Both the position numbers and the translations under genes were made by a program. DNA of 64,000 bases, taken from assembly GCA_020637165.1 (NCBI GenBank), contig JACJWN010000010.1:1-64000 (forward strand), in the 5' to 3' direction. The notes beneath the pieces were generated by a model. It was not told the DNA's origin, did no database searches, and was given only the letters and a program-made list of their open reading frames with translations. Numbering within the stretch: the stretch's first letter is position 1; each line of letters opens with the position of its first letter. Below, piece after piece: positions 7,773-16,536 of the stretch. Origin of the DNA: Mycolicibacterium sp. (GTDB lineage: Bacteria; Actinomycetota; Actinomycetes; Mycobacteriales; Mycobacteriaceae).

Positions 7773-9368
7773 ATGACTACAGCGGGCGTCGCGGGGACCG
7801 AGCAGCCGTACCTGTCCCGTCGGCAGAACTGGATCACCCAACTCGCCCGCCACGCACTGATGCAGCCGGAGGCCACCGCGCTGCGGTTCCGGGGCCGCAC
7901 CACCACGTGGGCGCAGCTGCAGGTCCGGGTCGGCGCTCTCGCCGGCGCCCTGCACCGCCGGGGTGTCAGCGCCGGCGACCGGGTGATGATCCTCATGCTC
8001 AACCGCCCCGAATTCGTGGAGGCCGTCCTGGCCGCCAACTCCCTCGACGCCATCGCGGTCCCAGTGAACTTCCGGCTCACGGCAGCGGAATTGGCGTACC
8101 TGGTCGAGAACTGCGGTGCCGCCGTCGTGATCACCGAGCCCGCCCTGGCGCCCGTCGCTGCGGCCGTGCGCGAGAGCGCCCCCGCGCTGAGTGCGGTGAT
8201 CGTCGCCGAGGCTCAGACCGGGGAGTCGATCCTGGGATACGAAGACCTGCTCGTTGAGGTCGGCGCCCCGGCGCCAACGGTCGACATCCCCGCCGACAGC
8301 CCGGCGCTGATCATGTACACCTCGGGCACCACGGGAAATCCCAAGGGAGCCGTGCTCACCCACGCCAACCTGGCCGGACAGGCCCTGACGGCGATCTACA
8401 GCACGGCCCCCGACATCGCCTCCGACGTGGGTTTCATCGGGGTGCCGCTGTTCCACATCGCCGGGATCGGCGGGATGCTCCCGGCGCTGACGATGGGCAC
8501 CCCGACCGTCATCCACCCGCTCGGCGGATTCGATCCGGGCGAACTGCTCGACGTACTGGCTGCGGAGAAGGTCACCGGCATTTTCCTGGTCCCGGCGCAG
8601 TGGCAGGCGGTGTGCGCCGAGCAGCGGACCCGGCCGCGAGAGCTGAGCCTGCGGACACTGTCCTGGGGAGCCGCGCCGGCCTCGGACACCCTCCTGCGGC
8701 AGATGGCCGAGACCTTTCCCGGCGCCGCAATCCTCGCCGCGTTCGGCCAGACCGAGATGTCGCCGGTGACCTGCATGCTGAGCGGCGCGGACGCGCTGCG
8801 CAAACTCGGCTCGGTGGGCAAGGTCATCCCGACCGTGGCGGCCCGCATCGTCGACGACAACCTCGAGGACGTCCCGGCCGGGCAGGTCGGCGAAATCGTC
8901 TACCGGGCCCCCACGCTTATGGCCGGCTACTGGAACAACCCGCAAGCCACCGCCGAGGCGTTCGCCGGCGGCTGGTTCCACTCCGGCGACCTGGTCCGCA
9001 GCGACGACGAGGGCTACATCTGGGTCGTCGACCGCAAAAAGGACATGATCATCTCGGGCGGGGAGAACGTCTACTGCGCCGAGGTGGAAAACGTCCTGGC
9101 CGCTCACCCGGCGATCGTCGAAGTGGCGGTCATCGGGCGCCCGGACCAGAAGTGGGGCGAGGTGCCGGTGGCGGTGGTCGCGGTCAGCGGTTCCGGGATT
9201 CAGTTGAAGGACGTCGAAGAATTTCTCAGCGACCGACTGGCCCGTTACAAGCATCCCAAGGCGCTGGAGGTCATCGCGGCACTGCCCCGCAACCCAGCGG
9301 GCAAGGTGCTGAAAACGCAGTTGAGGGCACTTTTCGGTGGCGATGGGAAACCGGCGGGGGATCAATAG
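7773..9368 (+). CDS. fadD5: Long-chain fatty acid-CoA ligase FadD5
   Basis: A 531-residue ANL-superfamily acyl-CoA synthetase that activates fatty acids with ATP and CoA. The P-loop-like AMP-binding motif YTSGTTGNPKG is near residue 190. AAFGQTEMSPVTC forms the adenine-binding loop near residue 325. The hinge/C-terminal motifs are GWFHSGDLV and DRKKDMIISGGENVYCAE, and the catalytic lysine region is LPRNPAGKVLKTQ near the end. It is the usual first gene of mce1 (Rv0166) and is thought to re-activate fatty or mycolic acids released from or imported through Mce1. The start codon has GGAG directly against it with no spacer, which is odd. A 172-bp gap precedes yrbE1A. Confidence 0.93.
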   Translation: MTTAGVAGTEQPYLSRRQNWITQLARHALMQPEATALRFRGRTTTWAQLQVRVGALAGALHRRGVSAGDRVMILMLNRPEFVEAVLAANSLDAIAVPVNFRLTAAELAYLVENCGAAVVITEPALAPVAAAVRESAPALSAVIVAEAQTGESILGYEDLLVEVGAPAPTVDIPADSPALIMYTSGTTGNPKGAVLTHANLAGQALTAIYSTAPDIASDVGFIGVPLFHIAGIGGMLPALTMGTPTVIHPLGGFDPGELLDVLAAEKVTGIFLVPAQWQAVCAEQRTRPRELSLRTLSWGAAPASDTLLRQMAETFPGAAILAAFGQTEMSPVTCMLSGADALRKLGSVGKVIPTVAARIVDDNLEDVPAGQVGEIVYRAPTLMAGYWNNPQATAEAFAGGWFHSGDLVRSDDEGYIWVVDRKKDMIISGGENVYCAEVENVLAAHPAIVEVAVIGRPDQKWGEVPVAVVAVSGSGIQLKDVEEFLSDRLARYKHPKALEVIAALPRNPAGKVLKTQLRALFGGDGKPAGDQ

Positions 9369-9540
9369 TGCGGTTGCGGCGTATGAGGCACAAGGGATCA
9401 GGTACATTCCTGTGGTCCTCCTTACTATCCAACGGTGGGGAGACCCTGATCACTTATCGCTCTGGCCAAGGGGGTTGCGTGCCGAACGGCTCTCCGTTGC
9501 GACGCCTCGACCGGCGTGGCCACTTCTGCGAGGTCCCGCG
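9369..9540 (+). promoter_or_regulatory. fadD5-yrbE1A intergenic region, candidate internal promoter
   Basis: A 172-bp gap inside an otherwise gap-free operon. It contains TANNNT -10-like hexamers at 9403-9408 (tacatt) and 9423-9428 (tactat). From memory, promoter activity has been reported for the matching gap in M. tuberculosis mce1. No matching -35 is obvious here. Confidence 0.4.
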
Positions 9541-10335
9541 GTGACCGCGGCTACCGGCGTTGGCGGCTATGTCCGCAAACGATTCACCGGCCCGATGGTG
9601 GCCATGGGCGGCTTCTTCAAGATGTGCGTCCTCACCGCCAAGGCGCTGGCGCGGCCCTTCCAGTGGAAGGAATTCGTCAGTTTCAGCTGGTTCCTGATGA
9701 CGGTCTCGCTGTTGCCGACGTTCGCCATGTCGATCCCGCTGACCGTGCTCATCATCTTCATCTTCAATCTGCTGCTGACCGAGTTCGGCGCCGCCGACGT
9801 TTCCGGCGCCGGTGCGGCACTGGCCTCGGTCACTCAGCTGGGGCCGCTGGTGACGGTGTTGGTCGTGGCCGGCGCAGGCTCCACGGCCATCTGTGCTGAT
9901 CTCGGTGCGCGCACCATCCGCGAGGAAATCGACGCCCTCGAGGTCCTCGGCATCGATCCGATCCACCGGCTGGTGGTTCCCCGGGTGGCCGCCGCGACAT
10001 TCGTATCGGTGTGTCTCAACGGCGGGGTGATCGTCATCGGCCTGGTGGGCAGCTTCATCTTCGGGGTGTTCCTCCAGAACATCTCGGCGGGCGCCTATAT
10101 GCAGACACTGACGCTCATCACCGGTCTGCCCGAAGTCATCATCGCGGTAGCGAAAGCCGTCGCCTTCGGCCTCATCGCAGGCCTGGTCGGGTGTTACCGC
10201 GGGCTGACGGTCGGTGGCGGCGCCAAGGGCGTCGGCATCGCGGTGAATGAAACGCTGGTGCTGTGTGTGGTGGCGCTCTTCGCGGTAAACGTCATCTTCA
10301 CGACCATCGGCGTGAGATTCGGGACGGGGCATTAG
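9541..10335 (+). CDS. yrbE1A: Mce1 permease subunit YrbE1A
   Basis: A 264-residue MlaE-family integral membrane permease of the Mce1 lipid importer. GTG at 9541 is chosen because it gives the family start (GVGGYVRKRF then GGFFKMCVLT). The longer open frame from 9337 runs into fadD5 and is not homologous in style. Family features are the QWKEF segment, about five membrane helices, the conserved loop STAICADLGARTIREEIDALEVLGIDP and the end TTIGVRFGTG. This cytoplasmic EQ/EE-type loop couples to the MceG ATPase, which is encoded elsewhere. It pairs with YrbE1B, whose ATG follows the stop directly. Confidence 0.95.
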   Translation: MTAATGVGGYVRKRFTGPMVAMGGFFKMCVLTAKALARPFQWKEFVSFSWFLMTVSLLPTFAMSIPLTVLIIFIFNLLLTEFGAADVSGAGAALASVTQLGPLVTVLVVAGAGSTAICADLGARTIREEIDALEVLGIDPIHRLVVPRVAAATFVSVCLNGGVIVIGLVGSFIFGVFLQNISAGAYMQTLTLITGLPEVIIAVAKAVAFGLIAGLVGCYRGLTVGGGAKGVGIAVNETLVLCVVALFAVNVIFTTIGVRFGTGH

Positions 10336-11196
10336 ATGGCGACGGCAGCGGTTCCCTCACGGTTCCCCAAATTCGATGCCGGCAAATGGCTTAGCATGCC
10401 GGGTCGTTTCATGGACAGCACCGGCAAGGTCGGCTGGTTCGGCATCGAGGCGGTCCGGGAGATCCCCCACGCGATCCGCTACTACCGCAAGGAAATCATC
10501 CGGCTGATCGCAGAGGTCGGTATGGGTGCGGGCGCCATGGCGGTGGTGGGTGGCACCGTCGCCATCGTCGGCTTCATCACCCTGTCCGCCGGATCGCTCA
10601 TCGCCATCCAGGGCTTCGCGTCACTGGGCAATATCGGGGTAGAGGCGTTCACCGGCTTCCTGGCCGCCATGGTGAACGTCCGATTGACCGCCCCGATCGT
10701 CACCGGTCAGTCACTGGCCGCTACAGTGGGCGCCGGTGCCACCGCGGAGTTGGGCGCTATGCGCATCTCCGAGGAGGTCGACGCACTCGAGGTGATGGGC
10801 ATCAAATCCATCTCCTACCTGGTCTCCACCCGACTCGTCGCGGCGAGCGTCGTGATCATCCCGCTCTACGCGATGTCGCTGATCATGGCGTTCCTGGCCG
10901 CGCAGTTGACGACCACCGTTCTCTACGGGCAGTCGGGCGGTACCTATAACCACTACTTCCACACGTTCCTGCGGCCCGACGACGTGTTCTGGTCGTTCGT
11001 CGAGGTGATCATCATCTCGGTCTTTGTCATGATCAACCACTGCTACTTCGGCTATAACGCGAGCGGCGGCCCGGTGGGCGTCGGTGAGGCGGTCGGCAAG
11101 TCAATGCGTGCGTCTCTTGTCCTGATCCAGTTTGTGGTCCTGTTCGCTTCGTTGGCGCTGTACGGCACCAACCCCAACTTCAACCTGACGGTGTAG
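10336..11196 (+). CDS. yrbE1B: Mce1 permease subunit YrbE1B
   Basis: A 286-residue second MlaE-family permease. Hydrophobic helices alternate with the coupling loop AELGAMRISEEVDALEVMGI near residue 140, the counterpart of the YrbE1A loop. It begins right after the YrbE1A stop. The C-terminus (YGTNPNFNLTV) is periplasmic-like. YrbE1A and YrbE1B form the transmembrane core that connects the Mce1A-F needle to the ATPase. The call rests on family features and position and is secure. Confidence 0.95.
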   Translation: MATAAVPSRFPKFDAGKWLSMPGRFMDSTGKVGWFGIEAVREIPHAIRYYRKEIIRLIAEVGMGAGAMAVVGGTVAIVGFITLSAGSLIAIQGFASLGNIGVEAFTGFLAAMVNVRLTAPIVTGQSLAATVGAGATAELGAMRISEEVDALEVMGIKSISYLVSTRLVAASVVIIPLYAMSLIMAFLAAQLTTTVLYGQSGGTYNHYFHTFLRPDDVFWSFVEVIIISVFVMINHCYFGYNASGGPVGVGEAVGKSMRASLVLIQFVVLFASLALYGTNPNFNLTV

Positions 11197-11201
11197 CGGC
11201 C

Positions 11202-12416
11202 ATGACAGCTCCCCTGAACGAGTCAAGAAAGCCCCCGATACGGCTGGCGGGCAGCATCCTGCTCATCATCCTGGCCGTCGTCCTGACCTTCCTGCTGCTG
11301 CAGTTTCGCGGGAAGCTGACGCCGGAGACCAAACTCACCATGGTCGCATCCCGGTCCGGCCTGGTGATGGACCCCAACTCGAAGGTCACCTATAACGGGG
11401 TCGAGATCGGTCGCGTCAAGGCGATCGAGCCGACACTGCAGGACGGCAAAGAGGCCGCCAAGCTCTCCCTCGAGGTCAACCCCAAATACATCAAGCTGAT
11501 CCCGTCGAACGTGGTAGGCAATATCGAGGCCACCACCATCTTCGGCAACAAGTACGTGTCGCTTTCGAGCCCCACCAATCCCAGTCCGGCGCGTATCAGC
11601 AGCACCGATGTGATCGACGCGCGCAGTGTCACCACCGAGTTCAACACCCTGTTCGAGACGATTACCGGTATCGCCGAGAGGATCGATCCGGTCAAGCTCA
11701 ACCTGACCCTGTCGGCGACCGCGGAGGCGTTGACCGGTCTGGGCGCAAAGCTGGGCCAGTCTCTAGTCAACGCCAACGTGGCGCTGGACAACATCAACCC
11801 GCGGATGCCCCGTCTCCAGTACGGCATGCAGCGACTGGCCGGGCTCGCCGAGGTGTACACCGACGCCGGGCCGGACTTCTGGGACGGGCTGGACAATGCT
11901 CTGACCACCGTGCGCACCCTGGACAACCAGCGTGGTGATCTCGACGCGGTGTTGCTGGCCGCGGCCGGGTTCGGCAATACCGGTGCCGATGTGTTGGAAC
12001 GTGGTGCCCCCTATCTGGTGCGGGTGATGTCCGACCTGGTTCCGACCTCTCAGTTGCTGAACACCTACAGCCCCGAGTTGTTCTGCATGGTGCGCAACTA
12101 TGCCGAGACGCTGCCGATGGCGCTGGCCGGGTTCGGTGGCAACGGCTACTCGCTGGACATGCTGTCGGAGGTGCCCGTCGGAGCGGCGAACCCCTACGTG
12201 TACCCGGACAACCTGCCTCGGGTGAACGCCCGTGGTGGACCTGGCGGTGCCCCGGGGTGCTGGCAGAAGGTCACCCGGGACTTCTGGCCCGCTCCGGCCT
12301 TGGTTGCCGACACGGGCGCCTCCATCGCCCCGTACAACCATTTCGAACTCGGTCAACCGCTCCTCAACGAATATGTGTGGGGGCGTCAGTTCGGGGAGAA
12401 CACGATCAACCCATGA
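11202..12416 (+). CDS. mce1A: Mce1A, MCE-domain lipid transport protein
   Basis: 404 residues. An N-terminal membrane anchor (residues about 15-37, LAGSILLIILAVVLTFLLLQ) is followed by the MCE domain at about 40-120: KLTMVASRSGLVMDPNSKVTYNGVEIGRV then VGNIEATTIFGNKYVSL. Next come a long helical needle segment (about 150-290) and a C-terminal region with Cys residues. It is one of six subunits forming the hetero-hexameric channel that carries fatty acids across the periplasm. The start lies 5 bp after yrbE1B, and the stop overlaps the mce1B ATG by four bases. Confidence 0.95.
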   Translation: MTAPLNESRKPPIRLAGSILLIILAVVLTFLLLQFRGKLTPETKLTMVASRSGLVMDPNSKVTYNGVEIGRVKAIEPTLQDGKEAAKLSLEVNPKYIKLIPSNVVGNIEATTIFGNKYVSLSSPTNPSPARISSTDVIDARSVTTEFNTLFETITGIAERIDPVKLNLTLSATAEALTGLGAKLGQSLVNANVALDNINPRMPRLQYGMQRLAGLAEVYTDAGPDFWDGLDNALTTVRTLDNQRGDLDAVLLAAAGFGNTGADVLERGAPYLVRVMSDLVPTSQLLNTYSPELFCMVRNYAETLPMALAGFGGNGYSLDMLSEVPVGAANPYVYPDNLPRVNARGGPGGAPGCWQKVTRDFWPAPALVADTGASIAPYNHFELGQPLLNEYVWGRQFGENTINP

Positions 12417-13453
12417 AAATCACCGGCACCGCCATCAAACTGGGAATCGCATCTGTGATTCTGCTCCTCTGCACCGCGATGCTTGTGGTGGTGTTCGGGC
12501 AGTTGCGTTTCCAGCGTTACAACACCTACACCGCCGAGTTCAACAACGGCAGTGGACTCAAGAGCGGTCAGTTCGTCCGGGCCGGCGGTGTCGAGGTCGG
12601 CAAGGTCGCCGATGTGACACTGGCGGACAACGGCCAGCGTGTTCTGGTGAAGTTGGCCGTTGACAAGTCGCTTCCCATCTACCAATCGACGGGGGCGCAG
12701 ATTCGCTATGCGAACCTGATCGGTGAGCGCTATGTCAACCTGGACCGGGGCACCGGCGCCGGCGCCGATGAGGTGCTGCCTCCGGGCGGATTCATACCAC
12801 TGGCCCGCACGCAGCAAGCCCTTGACCTCGACGCACTGATCGGCGGCTTCAAGCCGCTGTTCAAGTCGCTGGATCCGGACAAGGTCAATAACATCGCCAC
12901 CTCCCTGGTCACAGTGTTCCAGGGACAGGGCGGCACGGTTGCAAGCATTCTGAGCCAAACCGCGCAGTTGACGGCCACCCTCGCCGACCGCGACCGGGCG
13001 ATCGGTGAGGTGATCACGAACCTCAACACCGTGCTCACCACGGTCAACAAGCACCACAAGGATTTCGACCAGACGGTGGACAACTTCGAGGTGCTGATCA
13101 CCGGCTTGAAAAACCGCGCTGATCCGCTGGGTGAATCTATCGCCGACATCAGCAACGCATCGGGAACGTTGGCCAGCCTCCTCGCCGAGGACCGTCCTCT
13201 GTTGCAGGAAACGTTGCCGAAGCTGGAAACCATCCAACAGCCCTTCGCCGACGACCCGGGCAAGCTCGACAAGTTGCTCACGGAATACCCGACGGCGATC
13301 AACCTGATCGGCCGCGCAGGTGGCATTTACGGTGACTTCTTCAACTTCTACCTGTGTGATCTCAACCTGAAGCTCAACGGCCTTCAGCCCGGCGGGCCGG
13401 TGCGCACCGTGCGGATCACGAAACAGCCGTCGGGGAGGTGCACGCCGCAATGA
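12413..13453 (+). CDS. mce1B: Mce1B, MCE-domain lipid transport protein
   Basis: 346 residues from ATG at 12413, which forms ATGA with the mce1A stop. An upstream in-frame extension to 12257 lies within mce1A and is rejected. One N-terminal helix (LGIASVILLLCTAMLVVVFGQL), the MCE domain (TYTAEFNNGSGLKSGQFVRAGGVEVGKV then YANLIGERYVNLDRG), and a long alpha-helical part with repeated heptad character follow. It ends in a short tail with Cys-x11-Cys. It is a subunit of the Mce1 hexamer. Confidence 0.95.
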   Translation: MKITGTAIKLGIASVILLLCTAMLVVVFGQLRFQRYNTYTAEFNNGSGLKSGQFVRAGGVEVGKVADVTLADNGQRVLVKLAVDKSLPIYQSTGAQIRYANLIGERYVNLDRGTGAGADEVLPPGGFIPLARTQQALDLDALIGGFKPLFKSLDPDKVNNIATSLVTVFQGQGGTVASILSQTAQLTATLADRDRAIGEVITNLNTVLTTVNKHHKDFDQTVDNFEVLITGLKNRADPLGESIADISNASGTLASLLAEDRPLLQETLPKLETIQQPFADDPGKLDKLLTEYPTAINLIGRAGGIYGDFFNFYLCDLNLKLNGLQPGGPVRTVRITKQPSGRCTPQ

Positions 13454-14916
13454 TGACCTTGCAAGGCTCGAACCGCGTTCGAGTGGGCCTGCTCGGCTTG
13501 GTGATCCTGGTGATGGTCGTTGCCGTCGGCCAGAGTTTCGCCAGCGTGCCGATGTTGTTCGCCAAGCCGATGTACTACGCGTACTTCACCGACGCGGCCG
13601 GTTCCCACGCCGGCGACAAGGTTCGCATCAGCGGTTTCGACGTCGGTCAGCTCAAGTCGATCGACATAGAGGGCGACCGCGTGAAGGTCGGATTCGTCCT
13701 CGGCAACTACCGGATCGGAAGCGACAGCCGGGTGTCCATCCGCACCGATACCATCCTTGGCAAGCGCGTCATGGAGATCGAACCCCGCGGATCCAAGCCG
13801 CTTGTGGTGAACGGAATCCTCCCACTGGAGCAAAGCACCACGCCCTACCAGCTGTATGACGCCTTCTCGGATCTGACCACCGAGACCGCCGGTTGGGATC
13901 TCAAAGCCGTCAAGAACTCGCTCAACGTCCTCTCGGAGACTCTCGACGCCAGCGCCCCTGAGCTGAAGTCGGCCCTCGACGGCGTTGCGCGATTCTCCGA
14001 CACCATCGGCAAGCGTGACGATCAATTCAAGGATCTGCTGGCCCATGCGAACCAGGTTGCCGGCGTGCTCGGTGACCGCAGTGAACAGATCAACCGGCTG
14101 CTGGTGAACGCCCAGTACCTGCTGGCCGCGGTCAACCAACGTCAGGCCGAGGTGGACCTTCTGCTGTCGAACGTCTCGGCGGTGTCTCAACAATTCACCG
14201 GGTTCGTCAACGACAACCCGAATCTGACCCATGTGCTCGAGCAGTTGCAGGTCATCAGCGACATGCTGGCCCGGCACAAAGAGGATCTGGCCTTTTCGAT
14301 CGAGACCGGCGCACAGTTCATGGGATCTTTGGCCGAGGCGATCGGCTCGGGGCCGTTCTTCAAGTCTCTGGTGGTCAACCTGATCCCTTACCAGGCATTG
14401 CAGCCGTTCGTCGACGCCGCCTTCAAGAAACGCGGTATCGACCCCGAGGAGTTCTGGCGCAACGCCGGTCTGCCGGCGTTCCAGTTCCCGGATCCCAACG
14501 GCACCCCGCACGGTAACGGCGCACCGCCGGCCGCCCCCACCCCGTTGGAGGGAACCCCCGAACACCCGGGTCCTGCGGTGCCTCCCGGTTCGCCGTGCTC
14601 CTACACCCCAGGCGTCGGTGGCGTAGGCACCCCGGACAACCCGCTGCCCTGTGCGGCGGCGACCCAGGGTCCCTTCGGTCCCGTCCCGGGCGGCTTCGGA
14701 CCCCCGGATGTGATGATGGCTCCATTCAACCCGGATGCTGCCACGCCGAACCACGGCGTGCCGTCGGCGGCGATCCCCGGGCTGCCCGGTCCGCTGGTGC
14801 CGGGCGCACCTGGTCCGGCGCTGGCCCCCGGCCCGCCGGGTGCCAGGACGGTCCCGGTGCCGGACGTGCCGGATCCTGCGGAGGCGCTCGCGCCCACCGA
14901 CATGGGAGGGGCTTAA
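13450..14916 (+). CDS. mce1C: Mce1C, MCE-domain lipid transport protein
   Basis: About 488 residues from ATG at 13450, which overlaps the mce1B stop; a second ATG follows immediately. An N-terminal helix (VGLLGLVILVMVVAVGQSF), the MCE domain (YYAYFTDAAGSHAGDKVRISGFDVGQL) and the helical needle precede a long Pro/Gly/Ala-rich tail. The tail runs from about residue 350 (PNGTPHGNGAPPAAPTPL and similar) and includes two Cys. The tail is longer and more proline-rich than the other subunits here except Mce1D, and is likely disordered and wall-spanning. It is a Mce1 hexamer subunit. Confidence 0.94.
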   Translation: MMTLQGSNRVRVGLLGLVILVMVVAVGQSFASVPMLFAKPMYYAYFTDAAGSHAGDKVRISGFDVGQLKSIDIEGDRVKVGFVLGNYRIGSDSRVSIRTDTILGKRVMEIEPRGSKPLVVNGILPLEQSTTPYQLYDAFSDLTTETAGWDLKAVKNSLNVLSETLDASAPELKSALDGVARFSDTIGKRDDQFKDLLAHANQVAGVLGDRSEQINRLLVNAQYLLAAVNQRQAEVDLLLSNVSAVSQQFTGFVNDNPNLTHVLEQLQVISDMLARHKEDLAFSIETGAQFMGSLAEAIGSGPFFKSLVVNLIPYQALQPFVDAAFKKRGIDPEEFWRNAGLPAFQFPDPNGTPHGNGAPPAAPTPLEGTPEHPGPAVPPGSPCSYTPGVGGVGTPDNPLPCAAATQGPFGPVPGGFGPPDVMMAPFNPDAATPNHGVPSAAIPGLPGPLVPGAPGPALAPGPPGARTVPVPDVPDPAEALAPTDMGGA

Positions 14917-14919
14917 CCG

Positions 14920-16536
14920 ATGTCCGTCCGTAATCTGCGGCTGTCAAACCTCTCCCGCGGAGGTGCAGTTATCGCCGCGCTGGCCGTCATCCTCGGGGTG
15001 ATCGGCGCCTACGTGGGCTACCACCTATACAAGAAGGCCACCACAACCACGGTCATCGCCTACTTCACCGACACCATGGCGCTGTACCCAGACGACCGGG
15101 TCCAGATCATGGGCGTTCCAGTCGGCAAGATCGACAGCATCGAAGCCGCCGGCGACAAGATGAAGGTGACGCTGAGCTACGACAGCAAGTACAAGGTGCC
15201 GGCGGAGGCGACCGCGTCGATCCTCAACCCCACTGTGGTGGCCTCCCGGGTGATCCAGTTGTCCCCGGCCTACACCGGTGGCCCAGCACTACAGGACAAC
15301 GCTGTCATCCCCATGGAGCGCACTCAGGTGCCGGTCGAGTGGGATGACATCCGCAATCAACTCGACAAGCTGACCGTCGAGCTCGGCCCGACCCCGAGTC
15401 AGCCGAAGGGTCCGCTGGGCAACCTTGTCGAATCGCTTGCCGACACCCTCAACGGCAAGGGTCAGCAGATCAACACCACCTTCCGGGCGTTGTCCGACGC
15501 GGTGGGCGCCCTCAACGAAGGGCGTGGCGATCTGTTCGCGACGACCAAGAGCCTGGCGTTGTTCGTCAACGCTCTGCATGAGAGCGATCAGCAGTTCGTC
15601 GCTCTGAACAACAATCTGGCGACCCTGACGTCCTCGCTGAACAACTCCGACCAGGAACTGGCGCAGGGCCTGGTCGATATCGACAGCTTGTTGACTACGG
15701 CGCGGCGGTTCGTCGACGACAACGGCTCGCTGCTGGCCACAGATATCAACAACCTCGCCGACGTCACCAACGCGCTAATGCAGCCGGGCCCTCGAAACGG
15801 CCTCGAGACAGCGCTTCACGTCTACCCGAACCTGGCCGCAAATCTCAACAACATCTACCACCCGGCGCATGGCGGCCTCATCTCGATTCCGGCGATCGCC
15901 AGTTGGGCCAATCCGATGCAGTTCCTCTGCAGTGCCATTCAGGCCGGCAGCCGGCTTGGCTACCAGGATTCCGCGGAACTGTGCGCTGAGTACTTGGCCC
16001 CGATCCTGGACGCGACGAAGTTCAACTACCCGCCGTTCGGGGTCAATCAGTTCGCCAGCGCATCGACGCTGCCGAAGTACGTCGCCTACTCCGAGGAGCG
16101 GCTGCGTCCGCCGCCGGGCTACAAGGACACCACGGTTCCTGGTATCTGGTCGCGTGACACCCTGTTCTCGCACGGGAACCATGAACCGGGCTGGATCGTC
16201 GCACCCGGAATGCAGGGCGTTGAAGTGCAACCGTTCACCGCGAACATGCTCACCCCGGATTCGCTGGCAGCGTTGATGGGTGGCCCCGATCCGACGTCGT
16301 ACCCGCCGGGTGGTCCACGGGGCGGCGCGCCGTCGGACTCCTATGACCAGCGCAATCCGCTCCCGCCGCCGTGGTACCCGCCGGCCCCGCCGAACCCGGC
16401 GCCAGCGCCGGACGTCATACCCGGACCGCTTCCGGTCTCGCAGCAGATCGGACCTCCGGCACCGGCGGCCGCGGCGCCCGCGGCACCGATGCAGATGGGA
16501 CCTGCGCTGCCTGCTGAATCAGGGGGTGGACAGTGA
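14920..16536 (+). CDS. mce1D: Mce1D, MCE-domain lipid transport protein
   Basis: 538 residues, 3 bp after mce1C, with GGGAGGGG upstream of the ATG. The layout is a helix at about residues 16-38 (VIAALAVILGVIGAYVGYHL) and an MCE domain (VIAYFTDTMALYPDDRVQIMGVPVGKI, then NPTVVASRVIQLSP). The helical needle spans about 130-320, followed by a conserved Cys-containing region with YPPFGVNQF. The C-terminal 90 residues are a Pro/Ala-rich tail. The 4-nt GTGA overlap with mce1E keeps the operon coupled. Confidence 0.94.
   Translation: MSVRNLRLSNLSRGGAVIAALAVILGVIGAYVGYHLYKKATTTTVIAYFTDTMALYPDDRVQIMGVPVGKIDSIEAAGDKMKVTLSYDSKYKVPAEATASILNPTVVASRVIQLSPAYTGGPALQDNAVIPMERTQVPVEWDDIRNQLDKLTVELGPTPSQPKGPLGNLVESLADTLNGKGQQINTTFRALSDAVGALNEGRGDLFATTKSLALFVNALHESDQQFVALNNNLATLTSSLNNSDQELAQGLVDIDSLLTTARRFVDDNGSLLATDINNLADVTNALMQPGPRNGLETALHVYPNLAANLNNIYHPAHGGLISIPAIASWANPMQFLCSAIQAGSRLGYQDSAELCAEYLAPILDATKFNYPPFGVNQFASASTLPKYVAYSEERLRPPPGYKDTTVPGIWSRDTLFSHGNHEPGWIVAPGMQGVEVQPFTANMLTPDSLAALMGGPDPTSYPPGGPRGGAPSDSYDQRNPLPPPWYPPAPPNPAPAPDVIPGPLPVSQQIGPPAPAAAAPAAPMQMGPALPAESGGGQ

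Noticed and set aside
9337-9540. N-terminal extension of yrbE1A
   Set aside because: It overlaps fadD5 and has no YrbE-like sequence; the GTG at 9541 gives the family start.
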